Position numbers and translations under genes: made by a program. A DNA stretch of 64,000 bases, from positions 2,059,018 to 2,123,017 of the forward strand of contig PSQN01000006.1 of assembly GCA_002989075.1 (NCBI GenBank), read 5' to 3'. The notes below the pieces were generated by a model. That model saw only the letters and a program-made list of their open reading frames with translations, was not told the DNA's origin and did not search any database. Positions 22,507 through 33,281 of the stretch are shown here, in pieces. The stretch's first letter is position 1; every line of letters begins with the position of its first letter. The DNA comes from Arthonia radiata (taxonomy: Eukaryota > Ascomycota > Arthoniomycetes > Arthoniales > Arthoniaceae).

Positions 22507-22816
22507 GTCATTGGGCACGGTGTCTTCGAGGCGAAGTTGTTGGCAAACGCTCGTCGGAACCAATCTTGGGACCGTCCAAGGTCGATGAGCGCGGGAAGAG
22601 TCACGATCGACGCGCGCCGTCACGTGCAAAAGCCATGCCAAGATTTCGTCTACCCCGTGTGTTTACTACCAAACAATATAGCTCATCAATCGAAACACTA
22701 TCCTTGATTTAAAGTATACAGCCAGCCTTCGAATTCGACCTTCATATCTGCTCGCTGTTCTGTGCTCGCCGATTCAAAGAATACGTCATACCGATTACCA
22801 GCGATTGACATCGACA
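22507..22816. promoter_or_regulatory. Divergent promoter region FAN1 / CDC26-like gene
   Basis: 310 bases between divergent starts. A CACGTG palindrome sits at 22621-22626, a bHLH-type consensus; whether it is used is unknown. Confidence 0.4.
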
Positions 22817-23482
22817 ATGCTTCGCCGACCACCTACAGCCCTCACCCTGACATCCGCCGACATCCACGCCTACTCCGCCCGCCGCGCCGCTCGCGCATCC
22901 TCAAAAGCCTCGCATTCCTCCCAATCCCACCTATCCACCAACAACCTCTCCGCTCACCAATCTCGGAACACTAAACCGACCCCCACGAGGACCCCCACGA
23001 GGACCCCCTTCAACTCCTTCGTCGCGCCTCAACCATCTACGCCCACCGAACCCGACACTTCTCTCCACGCAGACATGGACCGCAACCTCTCCGACGAAGA
23101 GGGCATTGAAGAGGCCAAGGAGAACGAGTCAGGCTCGCGGTCAAGCAGTCCGATTTCGTTTGATCCGAGCGAGGAAGAGGCTGACGAGGGGGCGGGTGAT
23201 GATGCGTTGGCGGGCGCTGAGGCGGATAGGAATGGAGGCGGTCGTGCAAATGAACTGAGAGAAGAAGACGAGAGTGAGGGTGACGACACGTTTCACGCGC
23301 AAACCCGGAATCGAGGCGGCGGTCGAGGAGGGGGTGGCGGTGGTGGGGAGGGAAGGGGGAGAGGTGGGAGGCAGAGAGATGAGGCGAGAAGGGAGAGAAT
23401 CATGGGAGCGGGAAGGGGACGAGGCATGAGGAATCCGAGCGCGGCCCTGCCAAGGGTGGAGAGAAGGGGTGTTGGACGGTGA
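22817..23482 (+). CDS. CDC26/Apc12-like anaphase-promoting complex subunit with RGG-rich tail
   Basis: Single exon, 222 aa. The N terminus MLRRPPTALTLTSADIHAYS lines up with the CDC26 signature (human [20 protein letters not shown]), the segment that enters the TPR groove of APC6/Cut9 and stabilises the complex. Fission yeast Hcn1 plays the same role. The rest is disordered: a Ser/Thr-rich part with TPTRTPTRTP, an acidic stretch, then an unusual Gly/Arg-rich tail (RNRGGGRGGGGG and RGRGGRQRDEARRERI). Known CDC26 proteins are usually about 70-110 aa, so this one is long. Identity rests on about 20 residues. Confidence 0.55.
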   Translation: MLRRPPTALTLTSADIHAYSARRAARASSKASHSSQSHLSTNNLSAHQSRNTKPTPTRTPTRTPFNSFVAPQPSTPTEPDTSLHADMDRNLSDEEGIEEAKENESGSRSSSPISFDPSEEEADEGAGDDALAGAEADRNGGGRANELREEDESEGDDTFHAQTRNRGGGRGGGGGGGEGRGRGGRQRDEARRERIMGAGRGRGMRNPSAALPRVERRGVGR

Positions 23483-24242
23483 TGCGCATTGCAGAGAGGG
23501 CACGACGGAAGTGCGACATTGAACGAAACGCCGATAAAATGATCATGATGAGATGGGTGATGATTTAGGAATGTTTCTGTACAGCACGACTGCAGCATTT
23601 CCAGAGCAAGACCGCACACCAACAATTCATGCCGGTAGCCATTTCACTCTGCGCAGCAGTGGGGAACAGGCCGGGTGGACCGCATATTGGATGCCCATAT
23701 GACATCAACTACCTTGGATCTGGTGTGAGCAGCGCATGCCTTCCAATGAGACCGAGAAGCCAAAGTTGCAAGGCTGTATACTGGACTGCAGGTAAGCCGA
23801 CGCATTCATGTCTTCATCTTCTTCCAGCAAGCAATCAAATTCCCAGCGTCGCCACGAACAAAACCTACAAGACCGAGAATGAGGACTACTTATCAAGAAG
23901 CCTCAATATGCAGCATGTGTTCATTCGCACACCTAGCATTCGTCTAGCGCCTATCTTACAGAAGCTTTTTCAAGTCGCTCAGCTCGCCGAACGAACCCCT
24001 GCTTCAATTCACCTCCACCCAATGCAAATGCTCAAATTCATGTCGGGTATCATCGTGACTAGCAATGTAAGCTTCAAAACCCCAACGCCTCGCTAATATC
24101 AGTCCCAATGCCAATTTCGAGGTCTCAGCATGCTCGAAATAGTGTCAAAGCAAACAAGGAAATCAGAAGTCAATAAGATCTGCAGCGACCTAGAGCGAGT
24201 CTTAGCTTCGCGTCAGCTGATCGCGCACTTGGGCGCAAAGCT
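23483..24242. other. Convergent 3' intergenic, no supported gene
   Basis: About 760 bases between the 3' ends of the CDC26-like gene and TAF2. A 155-codon plus-strand frame (23629-24096) exists but has no motif, unusual composition and no clear splice context; I do not call it. Confidence 0.4.
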
Positions 24243-27200
24243 CTACTTGTCGCCATTTGCGACATCAACAGACTCGACAGTGTTGTTGTTCGGACGATTG
24301 CGATGTGCCATGGGCAGATCATCGTCATCGTCGTCGCTGGGGTGAACGTCAACGCCATTGGGAACAGCCGAGAGGGGACTGTCCTCTGGCTGTAATTTGA
24401 GCCCTTCGCCAATGGCCCTCATCTCGACGCCGGACCCGCCAGCCCCATCAATGCCTACAGAGCGGGCGCCGTTCTCCGCCGGCCCGCATTGAGAAGGCGC
24501 GGCGCCAAAGGCATCAGGTAGGGACGAAGATGCCCCAACGCCGAGTGAATCGGCCTGTGAACGTGCGACAGTTGCGTCTTGTGAAACGAGGTTCGCCAGT
24601 CGAGCACTGGGCAACTTGAGCTTGATGACACGGCTCGAATGAGGTACTGGCGTCATAGACGATCTCGCCCGCTCAGGGCTGCGATCGAAGCCCACACCAC
24701 GAGGTTTCTCGCCGCTGTCCCAGGCCCCAAACTGTGCGCTTGGATCACCGTTCGACGGATCCATGGTAGGGGTATCCCACGCGCCAAATTGCTGCGATGT
24801 TGGCGTCGCTATCGGAGCGTATGATGCCGCGGGTGCAGGCGTCACACTCGAGGCTTTGCTGCTTCTACGACCACCGGACTTCTTCGGCTTCTTCGCTTGG
24901 GGCTCGCCAGCAAGTTGGCCGTTGGCGTCAGTGAAATAGTCGCCATGGCCATTAACGGGCGCAGGCGTCTCACGTTCGCTAGACTTGCGTTTTTGACCGC
25001 GCTTGCTCGAAGATGAGGATGCTGTCGACGGTCGACGCTGCTCAGATGGAGAACCACTCAACACGGGCTGCAAAGGTGGAGGCGAGCTGCTGAAAGGAGC
25101 GAAGAGCTGTGGGCTACTCGGCTCTTTCTTGACACCCCCACTCATGCTTAGCTTGATCTTCCTGGGTGCAGCTTCGCTGGGTGCAGAAGTCCGTGGTATC
25201 ATGTTGGCAAGCTGCGCCACGAATTCCGGATTCGTTAGCGAAGGTACGCGCAACTTGACCACTTTGCTCGGCTTGGGGAGCACCACGGACGGCTTGCGCT
25301 CTAGTTGCGGACTTGCCTCCTTCTTGACAGGAGGTCGCTCGGTGGCGGGCGTTGGTCGCTGAGCAGGCGGTGGCATATTGAGCTGCAAGGTTGGCGTGTG
25401 CCCAATCTTGGGGGTCACGGTTGTAAGTGCCCCTCCTGTCAGCGCACCTGAATCACTGGTAGAGCCAGATGGGCGCCCAAGGTGGATAGTCATGCTGGGC
25501 TTGCGCGAAGGTTGCGGTTTGCTCACTGGAGTATGGGCAAACGACCTGAGGGGCCTCGTGCGTACACGCGTTGGAATGAAAACGCACTTGCCCTCACCGT
25601 CATAGCGCAACCGCCAATAACGCGGGTACTTTAGCTTCACTACGAGGGTATCTTTGGTGTCGTAGAGTATTTCGGGTACGGTCAAGAGCTGACGAGTTTC
25701 GCGCAAAGTCAGCGTGGTCGATGTCACTGCAGTCCAAAGGCTATTTGCGAGCGTAGTATCGCTGCCAATCTCTGCTTTCAGCGCTTTGATTGCACCCTCG
25801 ATGGTTGTTTTCCGAGCTCTGTCCTGAGCTCGATCCTCTGTCGTGCCTTCTTCGATAATCAAGCCTTCAGATACGTTCTGTGCTGGTTTGGATGGCCTGT
25901 CCTCTCCGATTGCGACTATCCCTAAACCACGGTTGAAGATGCGGAAGATTTGATCTCGCATATAGGGTGATGGATCGTGGGCAATGCTGTGGAGGATATA
26001 CTTGACGATGGGCCCACTTCTCACCTGGCCAAGCTCAATCAGACAGCGAAAAGCTTGCAGACGCAGTTGATCCGCATTGCCCTTTTTAGCGTACTGCAGA
26101 AAGTCGGCAAGCTTAGGTTGCAGAACGTCGGATTTCGATAAACGCATAAGACAGTCGAGCGCGGTTCTTGAATAGACGTTCTGGAACGACGAGATCCACT
26201 CATCGATGCGTCGATAACGCTCAATCTCACCAATAGCATCTCTGCGGAATGCATCCTCCTCATCGCGCTCGTTGTATGGCAGTGCTGTTGGAGGATGATC
26301 AGGCGACTTGACGAGGATATCCGCGAGACATGACATCAACGTGGACACCCAGTGACAATCCGAAAATTCGTTCTGGGAATTGTCGTTGAACTTGATGCTG
26401 TCAACAAACAGGCGCTTGACACTCCTCGGAACATGCCCAGCATTATCTCGAACCCTTGCCAACGCTTTCGGCAATGCGCACTGCACCAGGTATAGAGCAC
26501 GGTCGGAAAAGTCGTTCGCACGAGCTTGAAAGGTGCCAGGGGTACAGCAGAGCTCGGAGAAGATCTTGCGTAGGTGGGTCAAGCCAATCCAGCCAACATG
26601 TTCTTTGGCAACTTTCGGGAGCAGAGATATCGCATGAGTTCGAACGCCATGGAAATATCTGCCGTCCATGATTGTGCGCGTCAAGAACGTAGAGATCAAC
26701 GGATGAGGATGCTGGCTCCCCTGAGCATCCATGTATTGGAGCGATTCGAATTGCGCAACAACGTCTCTATCTTGCTGCAATTGAGACACGAACATCCAGG
26801 GCTGTAAGTTGATCTCGACTTTGCAAATCCACTCAAAGTCGGCGTCCATCCTAATCCACTCGTAAGAGTCGTCGCTCATCTCCTTTTCTTGTTCGGGTGT
26901 CCACTCAGAAAGCTGCCAATCTTTGACGTCTTGCTCGGACTGTAGAACGTCCCCAAGGCAATACAACAATGATTCGTCCTGACCTTCCCCAGCACCCTCC
27001 TGAGATGCTGCGTTGCCACCTTTCGATGGATCTTTCTGGCCACGTCGATTGCGCTTGAGTCGTTTATACTTGGTGTTGTAGGGAATCTCGAGCTTCTGCG
27101 TCGTTTGAGCAGCGCTGATATCAATGATATGCTCGTATGGTGTGCCGTCCGCCTCGTGTATCCTGATCGTCATTGGCCCGGTGAAGCGCGCCATCTTATC

Positions 27201-29141
27201 AGCCCACACTTCAGTGAGCTCTTCATTGACATCTCGAGAGAAGAAGTCCGGGTTCAAATCCTGAGGTTGAGATGGAGCGCTGGAATCAACAGTAGCTTGC
27301 GTCTGCTCGATTGTCATTTCTACAACGAGTTTCTTCTTGTTGAAGCGCTGATTCACTTTGAAAGTTGGACAGCCAGCGTTAAACACCCACTGAAGAAAAA
27401 ATGTATCGAGCTTCGCATGACCAGTACGCTCGCACGTCTTTTGGAACTGCCCGGTGGTCAATAATGTCGCTTCGGCATCTCCACCTTTGGTGGCCGTCAT
27501 AGTTCTGTTGATTATCCGCGAGACGCCGGAAGATGTGCTTGACTTGGTCAAGCGTCGGTCCAGGATGGACAGCACAACTGCAGACTTCAGCGCCACAAAC
27601 TCGAGTTCGGATGGATCAAGTTGGAGCAGAGATCCTAGGCTATGCAATGAGGGCCGCGCACGGTCCAATTCAACAATTCGATCTACTGCGAGCTTTTGCT
27701 GGAATCGATGTTCGTTGTTGCCGCAGAGACTTTTCATAAACATATCGGCCATGAAGTAAGCCATACCAATGATGCACCAATTGTCGGCAGGCTCCCGTGC
27801 AGTGACACCAACACCCGCCCACTGCGTTGCGAGCGCATGCACGACCTTGCGTGTAGAATTAAATATGGGATCGATAATCTCTTGGGGGAAAAGTAGCCGT
27901 GTACTTAAGAATGAAAGACCAGCAGTCGTTACTGAGTCTTGAGGTAGATCGTCTAGAAAGCACATATGATAGGAAGAGTAGAAATATCTCGTGTACCGCT
28001 CAGTGAAGAAATCGACAGCTTTAGCCATGGGAAGCACCGTGTTTCTGACTTCCGCAGCTCTGCCAGGCAGGCAATATGCAATGACTTGCACAGCGTCTTC
28101 TGCGAGCTTGTCGTCTTCGTCCACTTCTCGTAGGTCTGAAAGGTCCACCTGCTCGAAAGGCGCTATTGCGAACCCGATTTGATTTGCAGAACAGTAGACA
28201 TCTCGCGTGCTGTACGTGACCATCTTGCGCGTTGGATCAGACGGATCGTCCGATTCATCTTCGAATTGGCCCGAACAGACCACAGACAGGTCCATGGCAC
28301 GCTCTTGCTCGCTGAATCCGCTATCATCCTGGGCGTCTGGTGAAGGCTCATCACCGGTCTCACCAACGATTGCGGGGTCCGCGTTACCTAGACCTAGTGC
28401 GTTGCCCACAGTCTTCGCGCAAGTAACGCTGATCTCCCACTCCAACCTCTCCGTAGGGTCATCCAGGCATGGAAAGAGACAGGATGCAGGTCCCGGAAAT
28501 GGACTGTTTCGAGTGTAGACTGTCGGGTATCGATTGTCGCCTGGAGATAAGCCAACGAAATGCAGGCCGTCTCTGATGTTCTTGAGTGCAAAGCTAATCT
28601 TGACCGACAGCGTCTGGTACACAGTCTGTAACTCGGCGCCGCCTGCTGCGGGCATGTCCGGAATGGCACTAGAGGTTGATGCGGTCGTCATAGTCATAGT
28701 CTGCCTGGAGCGATTTGAGCCAGCATCTTGAACACCGCCAGCGGCTGGAGCCGACTCTTTGACTATGACCCTTTTTGGCACTTCGATTGTTAACTCTTCG
28801 CGCGCATTCTCCCCAAGGAATGCATCAACTCGGTCCTTGAATTGATGGTGTTGTTTGATGCCCCAACCTGGGTGCGGCGATACCGATCTGTACGGGTCGA
28901 CATACTGCAGGCTTGCCGGTCTGTCCTCGACTGTAACGGAGAGTATGTCGCATTGCCGGCAATGGAGACGGATCTGTCGCAGATTGCTATTCTGTGGCGC
29001 TACTGTGATCTCGGTCTCGCCCTTGACCGTCTGGTGCAAAAGATCGACGTCAAAGTTGAGCTTCTGGCGCAACACACTGAACTCGCGGCTGTCGGGTCCG
29101 GGCGCCGTCGCGGTGGGAGCAGCGTCAAGTGCCGTGTTCAT
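24243..29141 (-). CDS. TAF2: TAF2, TFIID subunit (M1 aminopeptidase fold, inactive)
   Basis: TFIID subunit that contacts the initiator region of promoters. One uninterrupted exon of 1632 codons, starting at MNTALDAAPTATAPG. The N-terminal aminopeptidase-like fold includes VLRQKLNFDVDLLHQTVKGE, LHFVGLSPGDNRYPTVYT and WEISVTCAKTVGNALGLGN. Where active M1 enzymes have the zinc motif HExxHxW, this protein reads HALATQWAG, so the zinc site is lost, as in TAF2 generally. A HEAT-like helical region follows to about residue 1190. The last 400 residues are a long, low-complexity Pro/Ser/Lys-rich tail with basic patches and short IKLKLPSARL-type motifs. Downstream of SAS4 on the same strand. Confidence 0.93.
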   Translation of the reverse strand: MNTALDAAPTATAPGPDSREFSVLRQKLNFDVDLLHQTVKGETEITVAPQNSNLRQIRLHCRQCDILSVTVEDRPASLQYVDPYRSVSPHPGWGIKQHHQFKDRVDAFLGENAREELTIEVPKRVIVKESAPAAGGVQDAGSNRSRQTMTMTTASTSSAIPDMPAAGGAELQTVYQTLSVKISFALKNIRDGLHFVGLSPGDNRYPTVYTRNSPFPGPASCLFPCLDDPTERLEWEISVTCAKTVGNALGLGNADPAIVGETGDEPSPDAQDDSGFSEQERAMDLSVVCSGQFEDESDDPSDPTRKMVTYSTRDVYCSANQIGFAIAPFEQVDLSDLREVDEDDKLAEDAVQVIAYCLPGRAAEVRNTVLPMAKAVDFFTERYTRYFYSSYHMCFLDDLPQDSVTTAGLSFLSTRLLFPQEIIDPIFNSTRKVVHALATQWAGVGVTAREPADNWCIIGMAYFMADMFMKSLCGNNEHRFQQKLAVDRIVELDRARPSLHSLGSLLQLDPSELEFVALKSAVVLSILDRRLTKSSTSSGVSRIINRTMTATKGGDAEATLLTTGQFQKTCERTGHAKLDTFFLQWVFNAGCPTFKVNQRFNKKKLVVEMTIEQTQATVDSSAPSQPQDLNPDFFSRDVNEELTEVWADKMARFTGPMTIRIHEADGTPYEHIIDISAAQTTQKLEIPYNTKYKRLKRNRRGQKDPSKGGNAASQEGAGEGQDESLLYCLGDVLQSEQDVKDWQLSEWTPEQEKEMSDDSYEWIRMDADFEWICKVEINLQPWMFVSQLQQDRDVVAQFESLQYMDAQGSQHPHPLISTFLTRTIMDGRYFHGVRTHAISLLPKVAKEHVGWIGLTHLRKIFSELCCTPGTFQARANDFSDRALYLVQCALPKALARVRDNAGHVPRSVKRLFVDSIKFNDNSQNEFSDCHWVSTLMSCLADILVKSPDHPPTALPYNERDEEDAFRRDAIGEIERYRRIDEWISSFQNVYSRTALDCLMRLSKSDVLQPKLADFLQYAKKGNADQLRLQAFRCLIELGQVRSGPIVKYILHSIAHDPSPYMRDQIFRIFNRGLGIVAIGEDRPSKPAQNVSEGLIIEEGTTEDRAQDRARKTTIEGAIKALKAEIGSDTTLANSLWTAVTSTTLTLRETRQLLTVPEILYDTKDTLVVKLKYPRYWRLRYDGEGKCVFIPTRVRTRPLRSFAHTPVSKPQPSRKPSMTIHLGRPSGSTSDSGALTGGALTTVTPKIGHTPTLQLNMPPPAQRPTPATERPPVKKEASPQLERKPSVVLPKPSKVVKLRVPSLTNPEFVAQLANMIPRTSAPSEAAPRKIKLSMSGGVKKEPSSPQLFAPFSSSPPPLQPVLSGSPSEQRRPSTASSSSSKRGQKRKSSERETPAPVNGHGDYFTDANGQLAGEPQAKKPKKSGGRRSSKASSVTPAPAASYAPIATPTSQQFGAWDTPTMDPSNGDPSAQFGAWDSGEKPRGVGFDRSPERARSSMTPVPHSSRVIKLKLPSARLANLVSQDATVARSQADSLGVGASSSLPDAFGAAPSQCGPAENGARSVGIDGAGGSGVEMRAIGEGLKLQPEDSPLSAVPNGVDVHPSDDDDDDLPMAHRNRPNNNTVESVDVANGDK

Positions 29142-29639
29142 AATGGCGAAAGAGCAGGCAGGCTCGGCAAGATCTTCGGGTTGATTCGAATATCAGTGCC
29201 AAAGCCTGCCGCTTGGGAGATCGTCGAGGAGCTATGAGGCCCGCATTCGCAATAGCGTAGACACCCACTGCGCGCTCCAGTGTGTGTACTGCTCGAAGAG
29301 ACTGGAGCTAGAGCCGCAATGATTGACTGATCAGCTGAGCGCGTTGAATGGAGGTATGTAGTCGGGTGGTAAGAATTGCGTTGGCGCATCTAAGGTGTGA
29401 AAGAAGAAAGAAGCGGAGAAAGTTACAAGAAGGCTTGGCATTAGAGAGGGGCGGCATCTGCACCTACTCACACATAGGTGAATCTCTGGCAAAGATAAAC
29501 CTACCCAGACCTGGTGGTGATATGGGCGTGGAGAACAGCTCTGGAGAGCATGTTCCTGTATACCTATATACGAATACATAATATCTCATTGACCATTTCC
29601 GCCGCGACAGCCTTGATACTCAAGGGAAGAGTGAGCCTG
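29142..29639. promoter_or_regulatory. SAS4-TAF2 intergenic, TAF2 promoter
   Basis: About 500 bases between two co-oriented minus-strand genes. It should contain the TAF2 promoter and the SAS4 3' end. No supported ORF. Confidence 0.4.
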
Positions 29640-30981
29640 TCAATGAGTCGCTGAGATGCCCGCAGCATCAACGTCTGGAGGCAGTCGAAATTCCCTAGGT
29701 TCCATCTCGAAGACTGGTAAGCCAAACGCCAGGATATGCCTTCCTCGTCGATGACTCTTCATTGCCGCTTCACGCATGTGCGGCTTCTCGAAGAATGACT
29801 CGAATGCCTTCTTCTCCACAGCAGGTTGTAGCGATCTCTCGCGGTCGCGTGCTTTTGCGTTCCGACGGGTGGAGCTAGGTTTGCGTGGATGCGCACTTGA
29901 CGATCTTGACGAGCGCTCGCTTTGATCTTCTTCACTTGATGAGTCTTCTTCCTCAGCAAGCCGCTGTTCCCGCTCGAGCTTCAATTCTCTATCACGCTTG
30001 TTCCAAGCCTTATAACGCTCCAGCATTGACTGTGCCCTCGCGATGAAGATGTTCCGCTTGAATTTGAACCTCTTCACGTCAGTTTCCGATGCTCCAGCGA
30101 TCCCCATCAGCTTCAGCCACTCAGCCCCTTTGAGCTCTTTCAGCAGTCTCTCCAATTCGCCCTTTTCATACATCGCCCGCTCCTTGTCCCAGTTGCGGGA
30201 TTGTTTCTCCTTCCGCTCTCCTCGCTTGTGTGCTGCATCGTACAAGTCGTCTGACAAAGGATCGTGTTGCGTATGGCGGAAGTTCTTTCTTCTCGCAGGC
30301 AGTTTGATCTTTCGGAAGAGCGGCCCAGAGGGCTGCTTGACGGACTTGAGATTCCGCGCCTCGTGAGTCAACGCGTTATTTGCAAGAGGCTGTGGGCGTT
30401 GCAAAGGGGTCTGCTCTGGGCGGATGGCGGAAGAGGGCGTGGGTATGTCATCATCAAGCCTTTGCAAGATGGATGAGTGGGGTATCTTTGTGGTGATGAG
30501 GAGTTTCGTGTCAGGATGAAGATTGTCTACATTTGTCAGCTTTGGTGTCGAGTATTTGACGGTTCCACCTACCGTCCGGCCGGTCAGGGCCAAATACAAC
30601 AGTCTCAAAGTCCGCAAAGAAATTGACCAGCTCGCTCCGCCGACGGGTGACATCTTGCGAGCGAAGTGTGCGCTTATCGTCAGTCTTTGATGGTGTTATA
30701 TCGGCTCGTGGAGTTCGGTCGCGGGATGTGGCAGGTGTGGCGCGGCGGGCAGGCTGCGTGCGGTGAGGGAGAGATGTCGGAGGTGTGGGCTCGACATTAA
30801 TTGGAATAGGTTCTGAAGGCACGCTTGCAGCGTTCTGAGATGTTCCGTCATTGAGACGCCGCTTCTTGTTCGATGATGAATTATGATCCAGTCGCTCTTT
30901 GGGCTGTGCGGGGGCGCTGCTGGAGTTGTTTACTGCGTGGGATGTGAAGCGACCCCTGTTGCCCCGGCTTGTGTTGACCAT
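29640..30981 (-). CDS. SAS4-like chromatin protein (Something About Silencing 4 domain)
   Basis: Exons 30981-30573 and 30526-29640, a 46-nt intron (phase 1), 431 aa. The N terminus is basic and disordered. RTLRSQDVTRRRSELVNFFA opens the SAS4 domain, and YDAAHKRGERKEKQSRNWDK with ELERLLKELKGAEWLKLMGI closes it, matching the C-terminal part of the Pfam SAS4 family. In yeast Sas4 is part of the SAS-I histone H4 K16 acetyltransferase complex with Sas2 and Sas5. The tail has an acidic SSSEEDQSE patch and a basic region. The family call is firm; membership of a SAS-I-like complex is by analogy. Confidence 0.85.
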
Positions 30982-31491
30982 TTTGTCCTTGGTCAATAGT
31001 AGCAAGCATTGCGGAATGCTCAGCTGGAGCATCATCTTCGACGTCGTCGAAGTTGCTTCTACAAGCGTGCTTGGCGAGTGAATAACATGAATACAAGTGC
31101 TGGGATCGTGAAACGGCTTGAGAGTTGTGTTTTGACGATGATGCGGCTCAAAAAATGGACGTCACCACCTAGCCCCTTTTTGGCACACGTTCCAAGGGTC
31201 CACGACAAGCAACACGAAGCACTGCATAGCGGCGATCGCTTCATTTACCAGGAAATGGCGATCAAAGCACAAAAGCAGCAGCGGGTGAGAAATTCCGCAG
31301 ACTTTTTGTGCTGGTTGATTGGACCAGATTGCTCTTTCCATTATTAAGGCCTTCTGAGTATGTAGTAACCTATGTCTGTTTTTACATGGGGAACATAAGC
31401 CATCGGTATCAACAACGACTACCTACCAACCCCACGGGTCTGACATCAGCAGTTGATCGCGTATGCCTATACCAACCTTTACTGTAGTCGA
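30982..31491. promoter_or_regulatory. Intergenic, SAS4 promoter side
   Basis: About 510 bases between YPT35 (3' end) and SAS4 (5' end), both on the minus strand. No supported gene. Confidence 0.4.
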
Positions 31492-32377
31492 TTACGCGAA
31501 AATGAAAGCTTTGAGGACTGGCGAGCTCGCAAAATCCGGATGAAGTAGGACGCAACTGTAACTGACTCAGCGGACGAGCTCATTGCCAGTATCAATGGAG
31601 AATAGCCTCACGTCAGGAAGAATTGCAAGCCTTGTCGACGCTTCTCTAAGAACGAAGCTCGGAAGCGAGCTGTAGGAGGCATCAGTACGCGGATACGGAG
31701 GAGAGCTTCCCCAGGTAAGAACTTGAAGGAACCTACAGACGACGCTTTTGGGAGGCAGATCAGGTATGGCGGTCTCAGACTGCGGAAAGGTCTGGATCAG
31801 TCTCTGCCTCAAGAGATCGAACTCTGAGTATCGCTTCCTGATCGCGACCGTGCTACCCTGATTCACTGTCAGCTTTCCAAAAGTCTACAAATCAATCATA
31901 ATAAACAATCAGCGTGGGTAGACTCAGAAGATTCAGAGGGTTTCACAAATGGTAGCGTACCTCCAATGTCTCGACTTTGCAGTGCCAAACAACGTAGGAG
32001 CCTGCGATCACAGTTCCGCTCACTACGTGGTATTCATCAACCTCGACGCCTCTGGCCCATAACCCCTGACCGGATTCTGTGTGCTCCTCAGTGTGATCCT
32101 CGAGCACGATGGGAGGCCGCCTCGTGGCAGCGTCGACGGAGACGTAGCTGACATTGGACACTGTACGCTTGTGGCGATTCCAATATGGTGGAGTCTGTCC
32201 GAGCCTCGCCGACCTGGATGACTTGGTGGACCTGATCGAGCTCCTCGTGGACCCGACTGAAGAGCTCAGATCGGCGGCTCCTGCACCATTTCTGGAAGAG
32301 GTTCTTCGTGGGATAGGCTTTGGGTTAGCCGCGGTGGGGATGGAGTCGGATGTGGTGGCGGTGGTGAAGGTGGACAT
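31492..32377 (-). CDS. YPT35: PX-domain protein, YPT35-like endosomal protein
   Basis: Four exons: 32377-31961, 31884-31737, 31669-31612, 31555-31492; introns of 76, 67 and 56 nt; 228 aa. A Ser-rich N-terminal half contains RLGQTPPYWNRHKRTVSNVS, which may be the adaptor segment Ypt35 proteins use to recruit Vps13. The PX domain covers about residues 115-225: YHVVSGTVIAGSYVVWHCKV, then IRKRYSEFDLLRQRL with the Arg that binds PI3P, IPDLPPKSVVSRF, and LEKRRQGLQFFLTCVLLHP. The gene stops right after the PX fold, which fits the short Ypt35 family. Divergent from the DUF7707 gene. Confidence 0.85.
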
Positions 32378-33281
32378 GGCTTCACAATGGAGCCATGGTC
32401 GGCCTGCGACGGAGATGGTTGCCTTTCACGCCGTCATCGCACAGCGAACTGGACTCGCTGGACAAGTTACGCGCCTCCACGATTTGGAGTGAGGAGTCAG
32501 GTGACAAGGGATGAGAGCTGAGAGCTTTGACGGTGACGAGTCAGTAGCGCAAGCGAGTTGTGGAAGATCTGGCCGGCGCTTATGATTTATCGCGTCTACC
32601 ATCTGAACCGAGGCCTGTGCACAGGTGTCATCAAAAAGTTGTCCACGTTTGCAGAGTCGATGTTTGTTTCCAGCATTATTTCGACTCTGGCGCCGGTGCT
32701 GTTGGCTGAGGCAATGACCGAGTATACAATCAATCATCACGAGAGCTGTGGCGTCTACTCACGAGTCGTCCAAATGTCTCTTTGGGCTATGTTGAGGACC
32801 ACCCTTGAAACGCCAAACGCCCGCCGACCAGCCATTCCTCTCATCCCATCCCTCACTGCGGCATTTTGCCAAAAATACGCCGTCGCTCACCTCATCTCTT
32901 GCCTGTTCCTGAACCTCCTTCCCCACACAAGCTGGCCAGGATCGTACAGACCCAACGTTCGGGACGTGCAATAATCTCTCGGCCATCTGCGAATAACTCT
33001 CCACCGTGGCCAGTTCACTCATAACTCTTCGTCGTCCGCCTCTTCTTTTCGAACCACTCTTCCCGTTCGCCGTGCTGCTACTTGTCATCTACACCATCCG
33101 TGCTGACTGCTTGCCCTTGTTCGCTCCCTGCATAAAGGCTCAGACATTCGTTTGATCTGTGCCCCTCGCCTCCCTGGTTGCTACCCTCACCGTATCTCCA
33201 CTAATCCAGCAGCTCATCAACTCCCGAGCGTTCACGCTTTGCCAAAGATACTCCACCCTCGCGTCCGAGGCCAAAGTCAAG
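32378..33281. promoter_or_regulatory. Divergent promoter region YPT35 / DUF7707 gene
   Basis: About 900 bases between divergent starts. The last 200 bases are rich in C and T on the plus strand, like a fungal 5' leader. A minus-strand frame (33088-32759, 109 codons) starts with a basic Ser/Lys/Arg stretch but has no family match, so I leave it uncalled. Confidence 0.4.

Noticed and set aside
23629-24096. 155-codon plus-strand reading frame in the 3' region between the CDC26-like gene and TAF2
   Set aside because: No recognisable motif, mixed composition, no splice or family context; probably chance in a 3' intergenic region.
24639-25605. Several plus-strand frames opposite the TAF2 tail
   Set aside because: They lie antisense to a long continuous coding exon with low-complexity sequence and carry no motif.
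32759-33088. 109-codon minus-strand frame in the YPT35/DUF7707 promoter
   Set aside because: Starts with an ATG and a basic stretch but shows no family features and overlaps the leader of a well-supported gene.
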